A DNA stretch of 64,000 nt, taken from contig NZ_JANUDY010000001.1 of NCBI RefSeq assembly GCF_024809975.1, positions 496,001-560,000 on the forward strand, written 5' to 3'. The position numbers were made by a program, and so were the translations under genes. The notes below the pieces were generated by a model, which did no database searches, was not told the origin of the DNA, and saw nothing but the letters and a program-made list of their open reading frames with translations. This document shows, one piece after another, positions 19,311-28,933 of the stretch (position 1 is its first letter; every line of letters starts with the position of its first letter). The stretch is from Comamonas sp. BIGb0152 (GTDB taxonomy: Bacteria > Pseudomonadota > Gammaproteobacteria > Burkholderiales > Burkholderiaceae_C).

Positions 19311-20396
19311 ATGAAAGACTTTCTCCGTCAACAGCTGGAACGCTATGCCGAGCGCCTCAATGAGCTGAATTTTCTGCTCTCGCGCGAGGACATCATGGCC
19401 AATATGCCGCAGTTCCTCAAGCTCTCGCGTGAACACACCGATGTGGCAGCCATTGCCGAGCGCTATGCGCGCTACCAGCAGATTGAATCTGATATCGAAG
19501 GCGCCAAGGAGATGCTGGCCGACCCCGACATGGCTGACATGGCCAGGGAAGAGATCAGCAGTGGCGAGGCCGAGCTGCAACAGCTGGCCGCGCAGCTGCA
19601 GCGCATGCTGCTGCCCAAGGACCCGGACGACGCCCGCCCGGCCTTTGTGGAAGTGCGGGCCGGCACCGGCGGCGATGAATCGGCGCTGTTTGCCGGCGAC
19701 ATTACGCGCATGTATACGCGCTACGCCGAGCGCATGGGCTGGCGGGTCGAGATCATGAGCGCCAACGAGGCCGAGCTGGGTGGCTACAAGGAAGTGGTGC
19801 TGCGCATTGATGGCGGCGACAACGTCTACGGCACCCTGCGTTTTGAATCGGGCGGCCACCGTGTGCAGCGCGTGCCGGCCACCGAAACCCAGGGCCGCAT
19901 CCACACCAGTGCCTGCACCGTGGCGGTGATGCCCGAGCCCGATGAACAGCAGGCCATCACCCTCAACCCGGCCGATCTGCGCATCGACACCTTCCGCGCC
20001 AGCGGCGCCGGCGGCCAGCACATCAACAAGACCGATTCTGCGGTGCGCATCGTCCACTTGCCCACCGGCATCGTCGCCGAATGCCAGGACGGCCGCAGCC
20101 AGCACAGCAACAAGGCCAAGGCCTTGCAGGTGCTGCAGGCCCGGATCCAGGAAAAGGAACGCAGCGAGCGCGCTGCCAAAGAGGCCGCCATGCGCAAGGG
20201 CCTGATCGGCTCGGGCGACCGCAGCGACCGCATCCGCACCTACAACTTTCCCCAGGGCCGGGTCACCGACCACCGCATCAACCTGACCTTGTACAAGCTG
20301 AGCTTCATCATGGATGGCGACCTGAGCGAGCTGATGGAGGCGCTGCAGTCGGAGCGCGAGGCCGAGTTGCTGGCCGAGCTGGAAGTCAACCAATAA
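19311..20396 (+). CDS. prfA: PrfA, peptide chain release factor 1
   Basis: 361 residues. It recognises UAA and UAG stop codons and triggers peptidyl-tRNA hydrolysis. The GGQ motif is at 234-236 ([17 protein letters not shown]) and is methylated by PrmC, whose gene lies downstream. The codon-recognition tripeptide region follows the usual [14 protein letters not shown] block. Length and N-terminus agree with the family. In most proteobacteria prfA is directly followed by prmC; here an extra 2-kb gene lies between, starting eight bases after the prfA stop. Confidence 0.97.
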   Translation: MKDFLRQQLERYAERLNELNFLLSREDIMANMPQFLKLSREHTDVAAIAERYARYQQIESDIEGAKEMLADPDMADMAREEISSGEAELQQLAAQLQRMLLPKDPDDARPAFVEVRAGTGGDESALFAGDITRMYTRYAERMGWRVEIMSANEAELGGYKEVVLRIDGGDNVYGTLRFESGGHRVQRVPATETQGRIHTSACTVAVMPEPDEQQAITLNPADLRIDTFRASGAGGQHINKTDSAVRIVHLPTGIVAECQDGRSQHSNKAKALQVLQARIQEKERSERAAKEAAMRKGLIGSGDRSDRIRTYNFPQGRVTDHRINLTLYKLSFIMDGDLSELMEALQSEREAELLAELEVNQ

Positions 20397-20404
20397 GGCC
20401 TGCG

Positions 20405-22450
20405 ATGCCCAGCCACCACCCCGGTTTTGCGTTGCGCGCTGCCTGGCGTGCTGCGGGATACACAGCGCTGGCCCTGGCCGCCAGTGGCGCCTCGGCGCAG
20501 CTGGCGCGCAAGCCATCGATGTACGAGGATGGGCGCAACGCCAGTCCCAGCGCTGCGCCGCAGGCGCTGATCGCCGGGCCAGCGGGCAGCACGCCACCCG
20601 CGCAGGCCATGGGCAACCACAGCAGCCTGCCGTTTGCGGCCGAGCTGCAGAGCCGGGCCGCATTCGACCAGCTGGCCCGGGTCTACAACGCCGGCACGCC
20701 GCTGGCCCAGCCCCATGTGATCTTTGTGATCGACCGCCAGGCCAAGCCGGCAGCCCGGCTGTACTTCATCAACACCCCCCGCTTTCAGCTGCATGACCGC
20801 TTTTTGCGCGCGCAAGGCCTGCTGAGCGGCGGCAAAGAGGCGCTGAACCGCAACTACCGCGATGCGGGCCGCCGCTTTATCCTGGGCACCCTCAGCTGGC
20901 AGCCGCAGATCGACGGCTTTGTGTTTGAGTTCTGGGAAGGCGACCAGCTGACCGCCCCCTTGTTGCGCGAGACGGCGGCACAGCTGCACAGCCACTTTTT
21001 TGCGCCGCTGCAGTTCAAGGCCAACGCCAGCGCGCAAGAGCAGGTCGCCGCCGCTGCGGGCATCGCAGCGGTCACGCAAAGCGCGCTGATCGGCCAGCAA
21101 CGCTTTTTGCCACTGAACCCCGGCCAGGCCGTGGGCCGCTTGCGCCTGGTGGACGACGTGGACCAAGTCCATGACCTGCAGCCCAGCGACATCGTCGTGC
21201 TGCGCCAGGTGCCCATCACGCTGCCGCCCGTGGCAGGCGTGCTGACCGAGCAGCCCTCGACCCTGGTGTCGCACGTCAACCTGCTGGCCCGGGGCTGGGG
21301 CGTGCCCAACGCCTATGTGCGCGATGCCAGCCAGGTGCTGGCAGCCCAGCATGGCCAATGGGTGCGGTTGACCGTGGGCAGCAAAGATTACGAACTGCGC
21401 GCGGCAACGGCCCAAGAGCGTGAGAAGGCCATCGAGCAATCCGCACTCCAGCGCAGCATTGCCGGTGCCAGCATCCAAAAAGATACCCGCAGCACTGCGC
21501 TGCAGTCGCTGGCCGCGCTGCGAGCAGCCAACCGCCGCCAGTGCGGCGCCAAGGCTGCCAATCTGGGCGAGCTGCAGCATGCTGGCATTGCCGGCGTCAC
21601 GGTCCCAGACGGTTTTTGCGTTCCCTTTGGCGCCTATGCCCGTGCCATGCAGCGTTTTGGCTTGGCAGAGAAAGTAGCGCGCATGCAGCAGCAGCCCGGC
21701 TTTGACAGCGACGCCGCCGTGCGCCGCAATGCGCTGGCTGCGCTGCGCGCCGAGATCGAACAGATGCCGCTGGATGCCGCCTTTGCCAGCAGCCTGCAAG
21801 CGCGCTGGGCCAGCCAGTTGCAGCAGGCGGGCGTGTTTGTGCGCAGCTCCTCCAGCTCGGAGGATTTGCCCGGCTTTAGCGGTGCGGGTCTGTACACCAC
21901 GGTGCCCAATGTGAAGGGCCAGGCAGCGCTGCAAGATGCCGTGCGCAAGGTCTGGGCCTCGGTCTTTAACTTTGAGGCCTGGGAAGCGCGCCGCGCCGCC
22001 GGCATTGCGCAGGATGAGGTAGCCATGGCCGTGCTGGTGCAACAAGCGGTGGATTCCGAGGCCTCGGGCGTGATGGTCACGCGCGACCCGCTGGGCGGCA
22101 CACAGAACAGCGTGTTCATCGCCGCCAAGCGCGGTATCGGCATCCGCGTGGTGGAAGGCCGGCGGGTGGCCGAGCAGGTGCTGTACGCGCGCCGCAGCCA
22201 GGCCGTGCAGGTGCTCAGCCGCTCTGCCGAAGACACCGAGCTGCGCCTGGCGCCCGGCGGTGGCGTGCAGGAAGTCGCCGTGGCGCAGCGCCAGGTGCTG
22301 AGCGATGCACTGGTCAAACGCCTGGCCCATGCCGGCGCTGCGATCGAAAAGCAGTTTGGCGGCCGTACCCAAGATATTGAATGGGCGGTTGCTGGTGAGC
22401 AGATCTTGATCCTGCAATCGCGGCCCTTTGTGCAGGCCGCCAACCACTAG
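20405..22450 (+). CDS. Exported dikinase-like protein: phosphohistidine-type domain followed by PPDK/PEPS ATP-grasp domain
   Basis: 681 residues from ATG 20405, eight bases after prfA. The N-terminus looks like a signal peptide (AAGYTALALAASGASA, cleavage after ASA). Residues about 70-230 are unrecognised. Around 255-310 is a swivel-like segment, with VSHVNLLARGWGVPNA and His290 in the place of the phosphohistidine of PEP-utilising enzymes. From about 379 (CGAKAANLGELQHAGI) to the end is a PPDK N-terminal ATP-binding domain with VRSSSSSEDLPGFSGAGLY near 479 and the terminal DIEWAVAGEQILILQSRPF. The order His-domain then ATP-domain is that of glucan/water dikinases, not PEP synthase. No PEP/pyruvate barrel is present. 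Substrate unknown. Location in the periplasm would be odd for an ATP user. Confidence 0.8.
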   Translation: MPSHHPGFALRAAWRAAGYTALALAASGASAQLARKPSMYEDGRNASPSAAPQALIAGPAGSTPPAQAMGNHSSLPFAAELQSRAAFDQLARVYNAGTPLAQPHVIFVIDRQAKPAARLYFINTPRFQLHDRFLRAQGLLSGGKEALNRNYRDAGRRFILGTLSWQPQIDGFVFEFWEGDQLTAPLLRETAAQLHSHFFAPLQFKANASAQEQVAAAAGIAAVTQSALIGQQRFLPLNPGQAVGRLRLVDDVDQVHDLQPSDIVVLRQVPITLPPVAGVLTEQPSTLVSHVNLLARGWGVPNAYVRDASQVLAAQHGQWVRLTVGSKDYELRAATAQEREKAIEQSALQRSIAGASIQKDTRSTALQSLAALRAANRRQCGAKAANLGELQHAGIAGVTVPDGFCVPFGAYARAMQRFGLAEKVARMQQQPGFDSDAAVRRNALAALRAEIEQMPLDAAFASSLQARWASQLQQAGVFVRSSSSSEDLPGFSGAGLYTTVPNVKGQAALQDAVRKVWASVFNFEAWEARRAAGIAQDEVAMAVLVQQAVDSEASGVMVTRDPLGGTQNSVFIAAKRGIGIRVVEGRRVAEQVLYARRSQAVQVLSRSAEDTELRLAPGGGVQEVAVAQRQVLSDALVKRLAHAGAAIEKQFGGRTQDIEWAVAGEQILILQSRPFVQAANH

Positions 22451-22479
22451 CCCGCAGCAACAGAGAATCGCGCATCGAC

Positions 22480-23346
22480 ATGAATGCTTCCACCCCGATT
22501 ACCCCCATCACGGTCACCCAGGCGCTGGCGCAAGCCGCTGCGCTGGGCATCGCCCGCATCGACGCGCAAATGCTGTTGCTGCACCTGTACGGCCAGCCCA
22601 CCCATGCGCGCGCCTGGCTCATCACCCATGATGGCGACTGCCTGACCACCGCGCAAAGCAGCCAGTGGCAGCAATGGCTGCAACGCCGCGCAGATGGCGA
22701 GCCGGTGGCCTATCTGACGGGACACAAAGGCTTTTACGGGCTGGACCTGGCGGTAGACGCCCGCGTGCTGGACCCGCGCCCGGACACCGAAACCCTGGTG
22801 GACTGGGCGCTGGAGCTGCTGCCCGATGCCGCGCCGGGCCAGCCTGCCTTGCGCCTGGCCGACCTGGGCACCGGCAGTGGCGCGATAGCGCTGGCCTTGC
22901 AGCATGCGCGGCCCGCTGCCGAGGTCTGGGCGGTCGACGCCAGCACCGATGCGCTGGCTGTTGCCCAGGCCAATGCGGCACGGCTGCAGCTGCCGCTGCG
23001 CTTTGCCCACAGCCACTGGCTGTCGGCGCTGCAAGGGCCGTTTGATGCCATCGTCAGCAACCCGCCCTACATCCGTGACGATGACCCGCACATGCCTGCA
23101 CTGCGCCACGAGCCGCGCCAGGCTTTGACCAGCGGCGCCGATGGCCTGCAGGACATTCGCCATATCGTCGATACCGCCCCGCGTTATCTGGGCGAAGGCG
23201 GCTGGCTGCTGATCGAGCATGGCTGGAACCAGGCAGAAGCCGTGCGCGCACTGCTGGCCCAGCGCGGTTTTGCCCAGGTGCAAAGCCGCAAGGACCTCGC
23301 TGGCATCGAGCGCGCCAGCGGCGGACAATGGGCTTCCGTGAAATAA
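22480..23346 (+). CDS. prmC: PrmC (HemK), release factor glutamine methyltransferase
   Basis: 288 residues. It methylates the glutamine of the GGQ motif in release factors 1 and 2. Visible are PVAYLTGHKGFYGLDLAVD, the SAM-binding motif LADLGTGSGAIALAL near residues 126-140, and the catalytic NPPY at 194-197 followed by IRDDDPH. The N-terminal helical bundle is present. It lies 30 bp downstream of the dikinase-like gene and two genes after its substrate gene prfA. Confidence 0.96.
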   Translation: MNASTPITPITVTQALAQAAALGIARIDAQMLLLHLYGQPTHARAWLITHDGDCLTTAQSSQWQQWLQRRADGEPVAYLTGHKGFYGLDLAVDARVLDPRPDTETLVDWALELLPDAAPGQPALRLADLGTGSGAIALALQHARPAAEVWAVDASTDALAVAQANAARLQLPLRFAHSHWLSALQGPFDAIVSNPPYIRDDDPHMPALRHEPRQALTSGADGLQDIRHIVDTAPRYLGEGGWLLIEHGWNQAEAVRALLAQRGFAQVQSRKDLAGIERASGGQWASVK

Positions 23347-23455
23347 TGTCTGCCATGCCCGCGCTTGAACTGCGGCAAAACGCCCGTATCTGAGAACCTG
23401 TTCCCAGCGCTGCGCTGATTACATTGCAACCCACACGCCCCGACGGAGCCCATCC

Positions 23456-23776
23456 ATGAGCGATACCCAACAACGCATCGACCAGCTGGTCAAAGGCCAT
23501 GACATCGTGCTGTTCATGAAGGGAACAGCCAGCTTTCCGCAATGCGGATTCTCCGGCCGTGCCATTCAAATTCTCAAAGCCAGTGGCGTGGAGACCCGTG
23601 GTCTGACCACCGTCAATGTGCTGGAAGACCCTGAAATCCGCCAAGGCATCAAGGACTACAGCCAGTGGCCCACCATCCCCCAGCTGTACGTCAAGGGCGA
23701 ATTTGTCGGCGGCTCGGACATCATGATGGAAATGTACGAATCCGGTGAGCTGCAGCAACTGGTGGCCACCCTCTGA
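23456..23776 (+). CDS. grxD: GrxD, monothiol glutaredoxin (CGFS type)
   Basis: 106 residues. The CGFS active site is at 30-33 ([10 protein letters not shown]), with [20 protein letters not shown] giving the cis-proline and glutathione-binding parts. CGFS glutaredoxins carry [2Fe-2S] clusters with glutathione and take part in Fe-S delivery. It follows prmC after 109 bp and is closed by a terminator at 23809-23832. Confidence 0.96.
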   Translation: MSDTQQRIDQLVKGHDIVLFMKGTASFPQCGFSGRAIQILKASGVETRGLTTVNVLEDPEIRQGIKDYSQWPTIPQLYVKGEFVGGSDIMMEMYESGELQQLVATL

Positions 23777-23808
23777 CCCCTGCGCCAGGCTCGCGCACCG
23801 CGCACACC

Positions 23809-23832
23809 AAGCCGCCTCTCGGGCGGCTTTTT
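23809..23832 (+). terminator. Intrinsic terminator after grxD
   Basis: Arms AAGCCGCC and GGCGGCTT flank a 5-base loop, followed by TTT. It closes the hemA-grxD group. Confidence 0.85.
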
Positions 23833-24150
23833 CGCGTCTGGTGCCAGGCCTGGCAAGCGTTGCGCCGTTGCCATGGCCAATGGCCTTGCCAGCGGCCCAG
23901 CCTGGGCAGCTGGGGTAAGCTCAGCGCAGCAGCACGCGAGCCTTGACCCCAATGGCGCCCTTGCGCGCGCCAGGAGCCAGCCCGGTACTTGCACCGGCCC
24001 TCAAGCGTCTGCTACCAAAAGCACTTGCCAGTCCCCAGACGGGCATGCGACCATTGAATACGAATTCATACCGTTGGTGCCTCGCGCGCCACCACCGCTT
24101 TTGCCGAAAAATGTGAGCAGCCGGTCTGCACTGCTCCAACACGGGTTTCT
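23833..24150. other. 318-bp spacer before the CNNM transporter gene
   Basis: No gene, tRNA or recognised riboswitch was found. The sequence was compared by eye with the manganese (yybP-ykoY) riboswitch pattern, because CNNM/CorC-like transporters are sometimes near one, and it does not fit. No clear promoter hexamers stand out. Confidence 0.4.
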
Positions 24151-25491
24151 ATGAATCTCACGCAGAGTCTTCTTGTCATTGCCTTGCTGATCAGCTTCAG
24201 CGCCTTTTTCTCCATGGCGGAGATATCGCTGGCCGCTTCGCGCCGCCTGCGATTGCGGCAAATGGTCGATGACGGTGACCCGCGTGCAGAGCGTGTGATG
24301 AAGGTCCAGGAGCAGCCCGGTGAGTATTTCACCGTGGTGCAGGTGGGCCAGAATGCGGTGGCCATTCTCGGCGGCATCGTTGGCGAAGGCGCGCTCAGTC
24401 CCGTGGTCTCTGGCCTGGCCAGCCGCTGGCTGGAGCCGGCCACGGCACAGACCGTCGGCTTTCTGTTCTCGTTCACCGTGGTGACCTCGCTGTTCATCTT
24501 GCTCGCCGACCTGCTGCCCAAGCGCCTGTCGATGGCCGAACCCGAGGCGCTGGCGCTGCGGGTGTCGCGGCCCATGCAGTGGTGCATGACGCTGTTCAAA
24601 CCGGTGGTCTGGTTCTACAGCAAAGCGGCGGATGCCATGTTTCGCGTGCTGGGGCTGTCGACCATCCGTGATGAAAAAATCACCTATGAAGACATTCTGG
24701 CCATGACCGAGGCCGGTGCCAAGGCCGGTGTACTAGCCGCGCAGGAGCAGCAGGTAATTGCCAACCTGTTCGAACTTGACACACGCACGGTCGGCTCGGC
24801 GATGACACAGCGCGACCGCATCGCCTTTTTCTACCAGGACGACAGCGACGACATCATCCGCGCCCGCATTGCCGAGGAGCCTTTTTCAACCTACCCGGTC
24901 TGCGCAGGCGATATTGACCATGTGGTCGGCTATGTCGATGCCAAGGACCTGTTCCAGCGCGCGCTGAACAACCTGCCGATGAAGCTGCACGACGAAGGCC
25001 TGGTGAAAAAGGCCCTGGTTGTGCCCGACCGGCTGACCCTGGCCGAGGTGCTGCAGCAGTTCCGGCAGGCGCATGAGGACTTTGCCATCATCGTCAACGA
25101 GTACAGCCTGGTGGTCGGCGTGGTCACGCTCAACGATGTGATGAGCACCGTCATGGGCGACCTGATGGGCCCGGTCGATGAGGAGCTGATCGTGCGCCGC
25201 GACGAAACCTCTTGGTTGATCGACGGCATCACGCCCATCGAGGATGTGGAGCGCACCTTGCTGCTGGACGACCTGCCGCATTCCGACGAGTACGAGACCC
25301 TGGGCGGCTTTTTGATGGTGATGCTGCGCCGCATCCCGCGCCGCACGGACAAGGTGGTTTGGGGCAAGTACCAGTTCGAGGTGATGGATGTGGACAGCTA
25401 CCGCATCGACCAGGTCCTGGTCACCATCGTGGACCCGAACAAGGTGCCCGACTCGCCGCTGCCACCGGCCACCAGCAGCCTGGTGGCATAA
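24151..25491 (+). CDS. CNNM/CorC-family transporter (DUF21, CBS pair, CorC_HlyC), PaeA/YtfL-like
   Basis: 446 residues. An N-terminal DUF21 membrane domain (about 1-190; LLVIALLISFSAFFSMAEIS and GFLFSFTVVTSLFILLADLL) is followed by a CBS pair (about 205-335; LDTRTVGSAMTQRDRIAFF, FAIIVNEYSLVVGVVTLNDV) and a C-terminal CorC_HlyC domain (SWLIDGITPIEDVERTL, EYETLGGFLMVMLRRIPR). The layout and length match E. coli YtfL/PaeA, reported as a polyamine exporter, and related cation transporters. The older name hemolysin is misleading. Substrate is not determinable. It stands alone, ending at a palindromic terminator shared with a convergent gene. Confidence 0.9.
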   Translation: MNLTQSLLVIALLISFSAFFSMAEISLAASRRLRLRQMVDDGDPRAERVMKVQEQPGEYFTVVQVGQNAVAILGGIVGEGALSPVVSGLASRWLEPATAQTVGFLFSFTVVTSLFILLADLLPKRLSMAEPEALALRVSRPMQWCMTLFKPVVWFYSKAADAMFRVLGLSTIRDEKITYEDILAMTEAGAKAGVLAAQEQQVIANLFELDTRTVGSAMTQRDRIAFFYQDDSDDIIRARIAEEPFSTYPVCAGDIDHVVGYVDAKDLFQRALNNLPMKLHDEGLVKKALVVPDRLTLAEVLQQFRQAHEDFAIIVNEYSLVVGVVTLNDVMSTVMGDLMGPVDEELIVRRDETSWLIDGITPIEDVERTLLLDDLPHSDEYETLGGFLMVMLRRIPRRTDKVVWGKYQFEVMDVDSYRIDQVLVTIVDPNKVPDSPLPPATSSLVA

Positions 25492-25511
25492 CCGGGCCGA
25501 CGGCCAAAGCC

Positions 25512-25536
25512 AAAACCACCGCATGCGGTGGTTTTT
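25512..25536. terminator. Bidirectional terminator
   Basis: Near-perfect palindrome with arms AAAACCACCGC and GCGGTGGTTTT and T-runs on both strands, between convergent genes. Confidence 0.88.
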
Positions 25537-25591
25537 CATGGGGAGCCCCAAATGCGCATGATGCGCTTGGCGCGCCTCCAGACGGCAGGCC

Positions 25592-26254
25592 TCAGGCTTC
25601 GACCTTGTTCTCGAATATCCATTGGCGCTGGGCGCCATAGACCAAGTTGGGGTAGGTGTCCTTGCCCCGGCTGCCGTTGTAGCGGCCCAGTGCCATGAAC
25701 AGATCGCCCTTCTCGCGGTCCAGGTAGTGGCGCAGAATCACGCAGCCAAAGCGCAGATTGGTCTGCATGTGGAACAGCTTGGCAGCATCGCCATCGCCAA
25801 TCACCCGGGTCCAAAAAGGCATCACCTGCATATAGCCGCGAGCCCCGACATTGGACATCGCGAACTTGCGAAAACCGCTTTCGACCTGGATCAGGCCCAG
25901 CACCAGCGATTCATCGAGGCGCGCACGCCGGGCTTCATACCAGACGGTCTGCAGAAAATCGCGGCGCACTTCCCAGTCAGGCTTGCGCCGGCGCAGGCGG
26001 TCACTCATGGCACCCAGCCAGCGCAGATAGACAATCTTGGCCTCGGTCGAGACAAACACGGGCTCCGGCGGCGCGGCGCTGCCGATGGCTGCCGTGAGCG
26101 CCGAGCGCACGGAGTCGATCAAGGGCTCTTCCAACTGGCCACCCGCCAGTGCTGCCTGCGGCGCAGCCAGCCAAGCACCTGGCCCCGCCAGCAACGATGC
26201 CATGGCCGCGCGGCGTGATACGCCCGCAGGTAAAGCAATGCGTGAGCCTGACAT
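25592..26254 (-). CDS. Lytic transglycosylase (SLT domain) with a possible Tat signal
   Basis: 220 residues from ATG 26254; a longer start at 26329 would overlap the proS stop and is unlikely. The N-terminus contains twin arginines 14-15 in VSRRAAMASLLAGPGAWLAA followed by PQAALAG, resembling a Tat signal. The SLT domain follows, with catalytic Glu125 in LIQVESGFRKFAMSNVGARG, then YMQVMPFW and ALGRYNGSRGKDTYPNLV. It cleaves the glycan strands of peptidoglycan in the periplasm. It is 74 bp downstream of proS on the same strand. Confidence 0.9.
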   Translation of the reverse strand: MSGSRIALPAGVSRRAAMASLLAGPGAWLAAPQAALAGGQLEEPLIDSVRSALTAAIGSAAPPEPVFVSTEAKIVYLRWLGAMSDRLRRRKPDWEVRRDFLQTVWYEARRARLDESLVLGLIQVESGFRKFAMSNVGARGYMQVMPFWTRVIGDGDAAKLFHMQTNLRFGCVILRHYLDREKGDLFMALGRYNGSRGKDTYPNLVYGAQRQWIFENKVEA

Positions 26255-26328
26255 TCTCGATCGATCCCTCTTATGAATATTTTGCTGCGCCTGGCGGCAT
26301 GGGCTGCGCGTGCAGCCCATGGCCCGCA

Positions 26329-28068
26329 TCAGGCCAGGCGGCTGGTGATGAAGCTGAACACCTCGTCCACAGGCACCTTGGTGGCTGCGGTGTCGCGGCG
26401 CTGCTGGTACTCGACCATGCCTTCTTGCAGGCCCCGGTCACCCAGCACCACGCGGTGGGGCACGCCAATCAGCTCCCAATCGGCCAGCATCGCGCCTGGG
26501 CGCTCGCCGCGGTCGTCCAGTATCACATCGACGCCAGCGGCCAACAAGTCGGCGTGTAGCTTTTCAGCCGCAGTCTTGACGGCCTCGCTGCGGTCCATGC
26601 CGATGGGGCAGATCACCACGGTGAAGGGGGCAATCGCATCAGGCCAGATGATGCCGCGCTCGTCATGGTTTTGCTCCACGGCAGCCGCTGGCAGGCGGGT
26701 GATACCGATGCCGTAGCAGCCCATCTCGAACTCGCTGGGCTTGCCGTTCTCCGCCAGGAAGGTGGCCTTCATCGCCTTGGAGTACTTGGTGCCCAGGTAG
26801 AACACATGGCCGATCTCGATACCGCGCTCGATCGCCAACTCGCCTTTGCCGTCTGGCGACAGATCGCCGGCAACCACATTGCGCAGGTCGGCCACCAACA
26901 CGGGTTCGGGCAGGTCACGGCCCCAGTTCACGCCGGTCAAATGGTAGTCCGCCTCATTGGCACCGCAGACCCAGTCGGCCATCACGGCCACATCGCGGTC
27001 CACCACCAGCTTGAGGGGTTTCTTCAAACCGATCGGGCCCAGGTAGCCAGGCTGGCAGCCAAAGTGCTCTTCAATCTCGGACAGCGTTGCAAAGCGGAAG
27101 TTGGCCAGGCCTTCGACCTTGCCCACCTTGATCTCGTTCATGTCATGGTCGCCGCGCAGCAGCAGCAGCCAGACCTGGGAGCCGAGGATGTCGCCCTTGT
27201 CATTGGTCTCGTCGGTGGCCAGCACCAGCGATTTGACGGTGTTGGCCAACGGCAGGTTCAGCAGCTGGGCCACATCGGCGCAGGTGCTCTTGCCCGGCGT
27301 GGCCGTCTTGGCCATGGCCTGCGCAGCAGCCGCACGGGGCTGCGTGGGCGCCAGGCTTTCGGCCTTCTCGATGTTGGCGGCGTAGTCGCTGTTGGGGCAG
27401 TAGACAATCGCGTCCTCACCGGTCGCGGCAATCACCTGGAACTCTTCGCTCAGATCGCCACCGATGGCACCGCTGTCCGCACGCACGGCACGGTACTGCA
27501 GACCAAAGCGGTCAAAAATGCGCTTGTAGGCGGCGCGCATGGTCTGGTAGCTGATCTGTGCCGCATCGCGGTCCTTGTCGAAGGAGTAGGCGTCCTTCAT
27601 GATGAACTCGCGCCCGCGCATCAGGCCAAAGCGGGGACGGCGCTCGTCGCGGAACTTGGTCTGGATCTGGTAGAGGTTCTTGGGCAGCTGCTTGTAGCTC
27701 TTGAACTCCTGGCGGGCGATGTCGGTCACCACCTCTTCGCTGGTGGGCTGGATGACAAAGTCACGCGCGTGGCGGTCCTTGATGCGCAGCAGCTCAGCGC
27801 CCATCTTGTCAAAGCGGCCGGTCTCTTGCCACAGCTCGGCGGGCTGGACCACGGGCATGGTCACCTCGATGCCACCGGCGCGGTTCATCTCCTCACGGAC
27901 GATGGCCTCGACCTTGCGGATCACACGCAGCCCCATGGGCATGTAGTTGTAGATACCGGCACCGAGCTTTTTGATCATGCCCGCGCGGGTCATCAGCTGG
28001 TGGCTAGCGATCTCAGCGTCCGCAGGCGCTTCCTTCAGGGTCGAGATAAGAAATTGCGAAGCTTTCAT
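26329..28068 (-). CDS. proS: ProS, prolyl-tRNA synthetase
   Basis: 579 residues, the long bacterial (type 1) form. Class II motifs are visible: motif 2 near [21 protein letters not shown] (residues about 137-157) and motif 3 near [15 protein letters not shown] (about 440). Between them is the inserted editing (INS/YbaK-like) domain, about residues 225-390, with KSLVLATDE and [12 protein letters not shown]. The C-terminal anticodon-binding domain ends at [10 protein letters not shown]. It charges tRNA-Pro. It is transcribed divergently from rppH. Confidence 0.97.
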   Translation of the reverse strand: MKASQFLISTLKEAPADAEIASHQLMTRAGMIKKLGAGIYNYMPMGLRVIRKVEAIVREEMNRAGGIEVTMPVVQPAELWQETGRFDKMGAELLRIKDRHARDFVIQPTSEEVVTDIARQEFKSYKQLPKNLYQIQTKFRDERRPRFGLMRGREFIMKDAYSFDKDRDAAQISYQTMRAAYKRIFDRFGLQYRAVRADSGAIGGDLSEEFQVIAATGEDAIVYCPNSDYAANIEKAESLAPTQPRAAAAQAMAKTATPGKSTCADVAQLLNLPLANTVKSLVLATDETNDKGDILGSQVWLLLLRGDHDMNEIKVGKVEGLANFRFATLSEIEEHFGCQPGYLGPIGLKKPLKLVVDRDVAVMADWVCGANEADYHLTGVNWGRDLPEPVLVADLRNVVAGDLSPDGKGELAIERGIEIGHVFYLGTKYSKAMKATFLAENGKPSEFEMGCYGIGITRLPAAAVEQNHDERGIIWPDAIAPFTVVICPIGMDRSEAVKTAAEKLHADLLAAGVDVILDDRGERPGAMLADWELIGVPHRVVLGDRGLQEGMVEYQQRRDTAATKVPVDEVFSFITSRLA

Positions 28069-28099
28069 AGTCTATGGCAATGGCCCTAGTAGTTGCCCC

Positions 28100-28130
28100 C
28101 TTGAAGATGGCTTCAAGGCACAGGCATAAT
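28100..28130 (+). promoter_or_regulatory. rppH promoter overlapping a 7-bp inverted repeat
   Basis: -35 TTGAAG (28101-28106), 18-base spacer, -10 CATAAT (28125-28130). The -35 and spacer overlap a perfect inverted repeat, CTTGAAG (28100-28106) and CTTCAAG (28111-28117), which gives a TTGAAG on the proS strand too. It could be an operator or simply two facing -35 elements. Confidence 0.55.
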
Positions 28131-28160
28131 GGACACAGTTTAAAAAATTGGGGTTAGATT

Positions 28161-28856
28161 ATGCTGGACCGAGATGGCTTTAGGCCAAACGTCGGCATCA
28201 TCCTGCTCAACCAGCGCAATCAGGTGTTTTGGGGCAAGCGCATCCGCACCCATAGCTGGCAGTTTCCGCAGGGTGGTATCGACCGTGGAGAAACCCCCGA
28301 GCAGGCGATGTTTCGAGAGCTGCATGAGGAAGTGGGCTTGCGACCGGAGCATGTACGTATTGTGGCTAGAACGCGGGATTGGCTACGGTACGAGGTGCCC
28401 GAACGCTTCATCCGCCGCGATGCCAGGGGCTATTATCGCGGACAAAAGCAAATTTGGTTTTTGCTCCAGTTAACGGGGCACGACTGGGATTTGAATCTGC
28501 GCGCCACCAACCATCCGGAGTTTGATGCCTGGCGCTGGAATGACTACTGGGTGCCGCTGGATGTGGTGGTGGAATTCAAGCGCGGAGTCTACGAGATGGC
28601 GTTGACCGAGCTGTCCCGCTATGTGCCGCGCAACGATCCGCGCAACCGCTACTTGCGCAGCAATGCGCGCTTGCGCGATGGGGAGCCGCACGAAGGAGAG
28701 ATGATGGCCACCGAAACCCTGCAGGTGTCGGTGACCACCGTGGTCAGCTACCACTCCCCTTTGCGCATGATGCAGGACATGGAGTTGCCGCCGGGAGCCA
28801 GCTTTGACCCCGATCCCGGGAATGCTGGTCACGACCCTGGCAGAAGCAACGGTTAG
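28161..28856 (+). CDS. rppH: RppH, RNA pyrophosphohydrolase
   Basis: 231 residues. The Nudix box is at about 39-61 ([11 protein letters not shown], then REL and EEVG), preceded by the RppH signature [16 protein letters not shown]. RppH removes pyrophosphate from 5-prime triphosphate RNAs and starts mRNA decay. The C-terminal 70 residues beyond the conserved core ([18 protein letters not shown] and onward) are an extension absent from E. coli RppH (176 residues) and typical of Comamonadaceae-sized homologues (inference). A terminator follows directly. Confidence 0.95.
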   Translation: MLDRDGFRPNVGIILLNQRNQVFWGKRIRTHSWQFPQGGIDRGETPEQAMFRELHEEVGLRPEHVRIVARTRDWLRYEVPERFIRRDARGYYRGQKQIWFLLQLTGHDWDLNLRATNHPEFDAWRWNDYWVPLDVVVEFKRGVYEMALTELSRYVPRNDPRNRYLRSNARLRDGEPHEGEMMATETLQVSVTTVVSYHSPLRMMQDMELPPGASFDPDPGNAGHDPGRSNG

Positions 28857-28864
28857 CTCAGCGC

Positions 28865-28892
28865 AAAAAGCGTCCTACCAAGGACGCTTTTT
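28865..28892. terminator. Bidirectional terminator after rppH
   Basis: Arms AAAAAGCGTCCT and AGGACGCTTTTT flank a 4-base loop, with T-runs on both strands between convergent rppH and proB. Confidence 0.9.
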
Positions 28893-28933
28893 ACATGGGC
28901 ACTGCGTTTGCAAGCAGCAGCAGCGTTGCGGGA

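Noticed and set aside
23833-24150. Possible metal riboswitch before the CNNM transporter
   Set aside because: The conserved loops of the manganese riboswitch are not found and no start-masking hairpin is evident.
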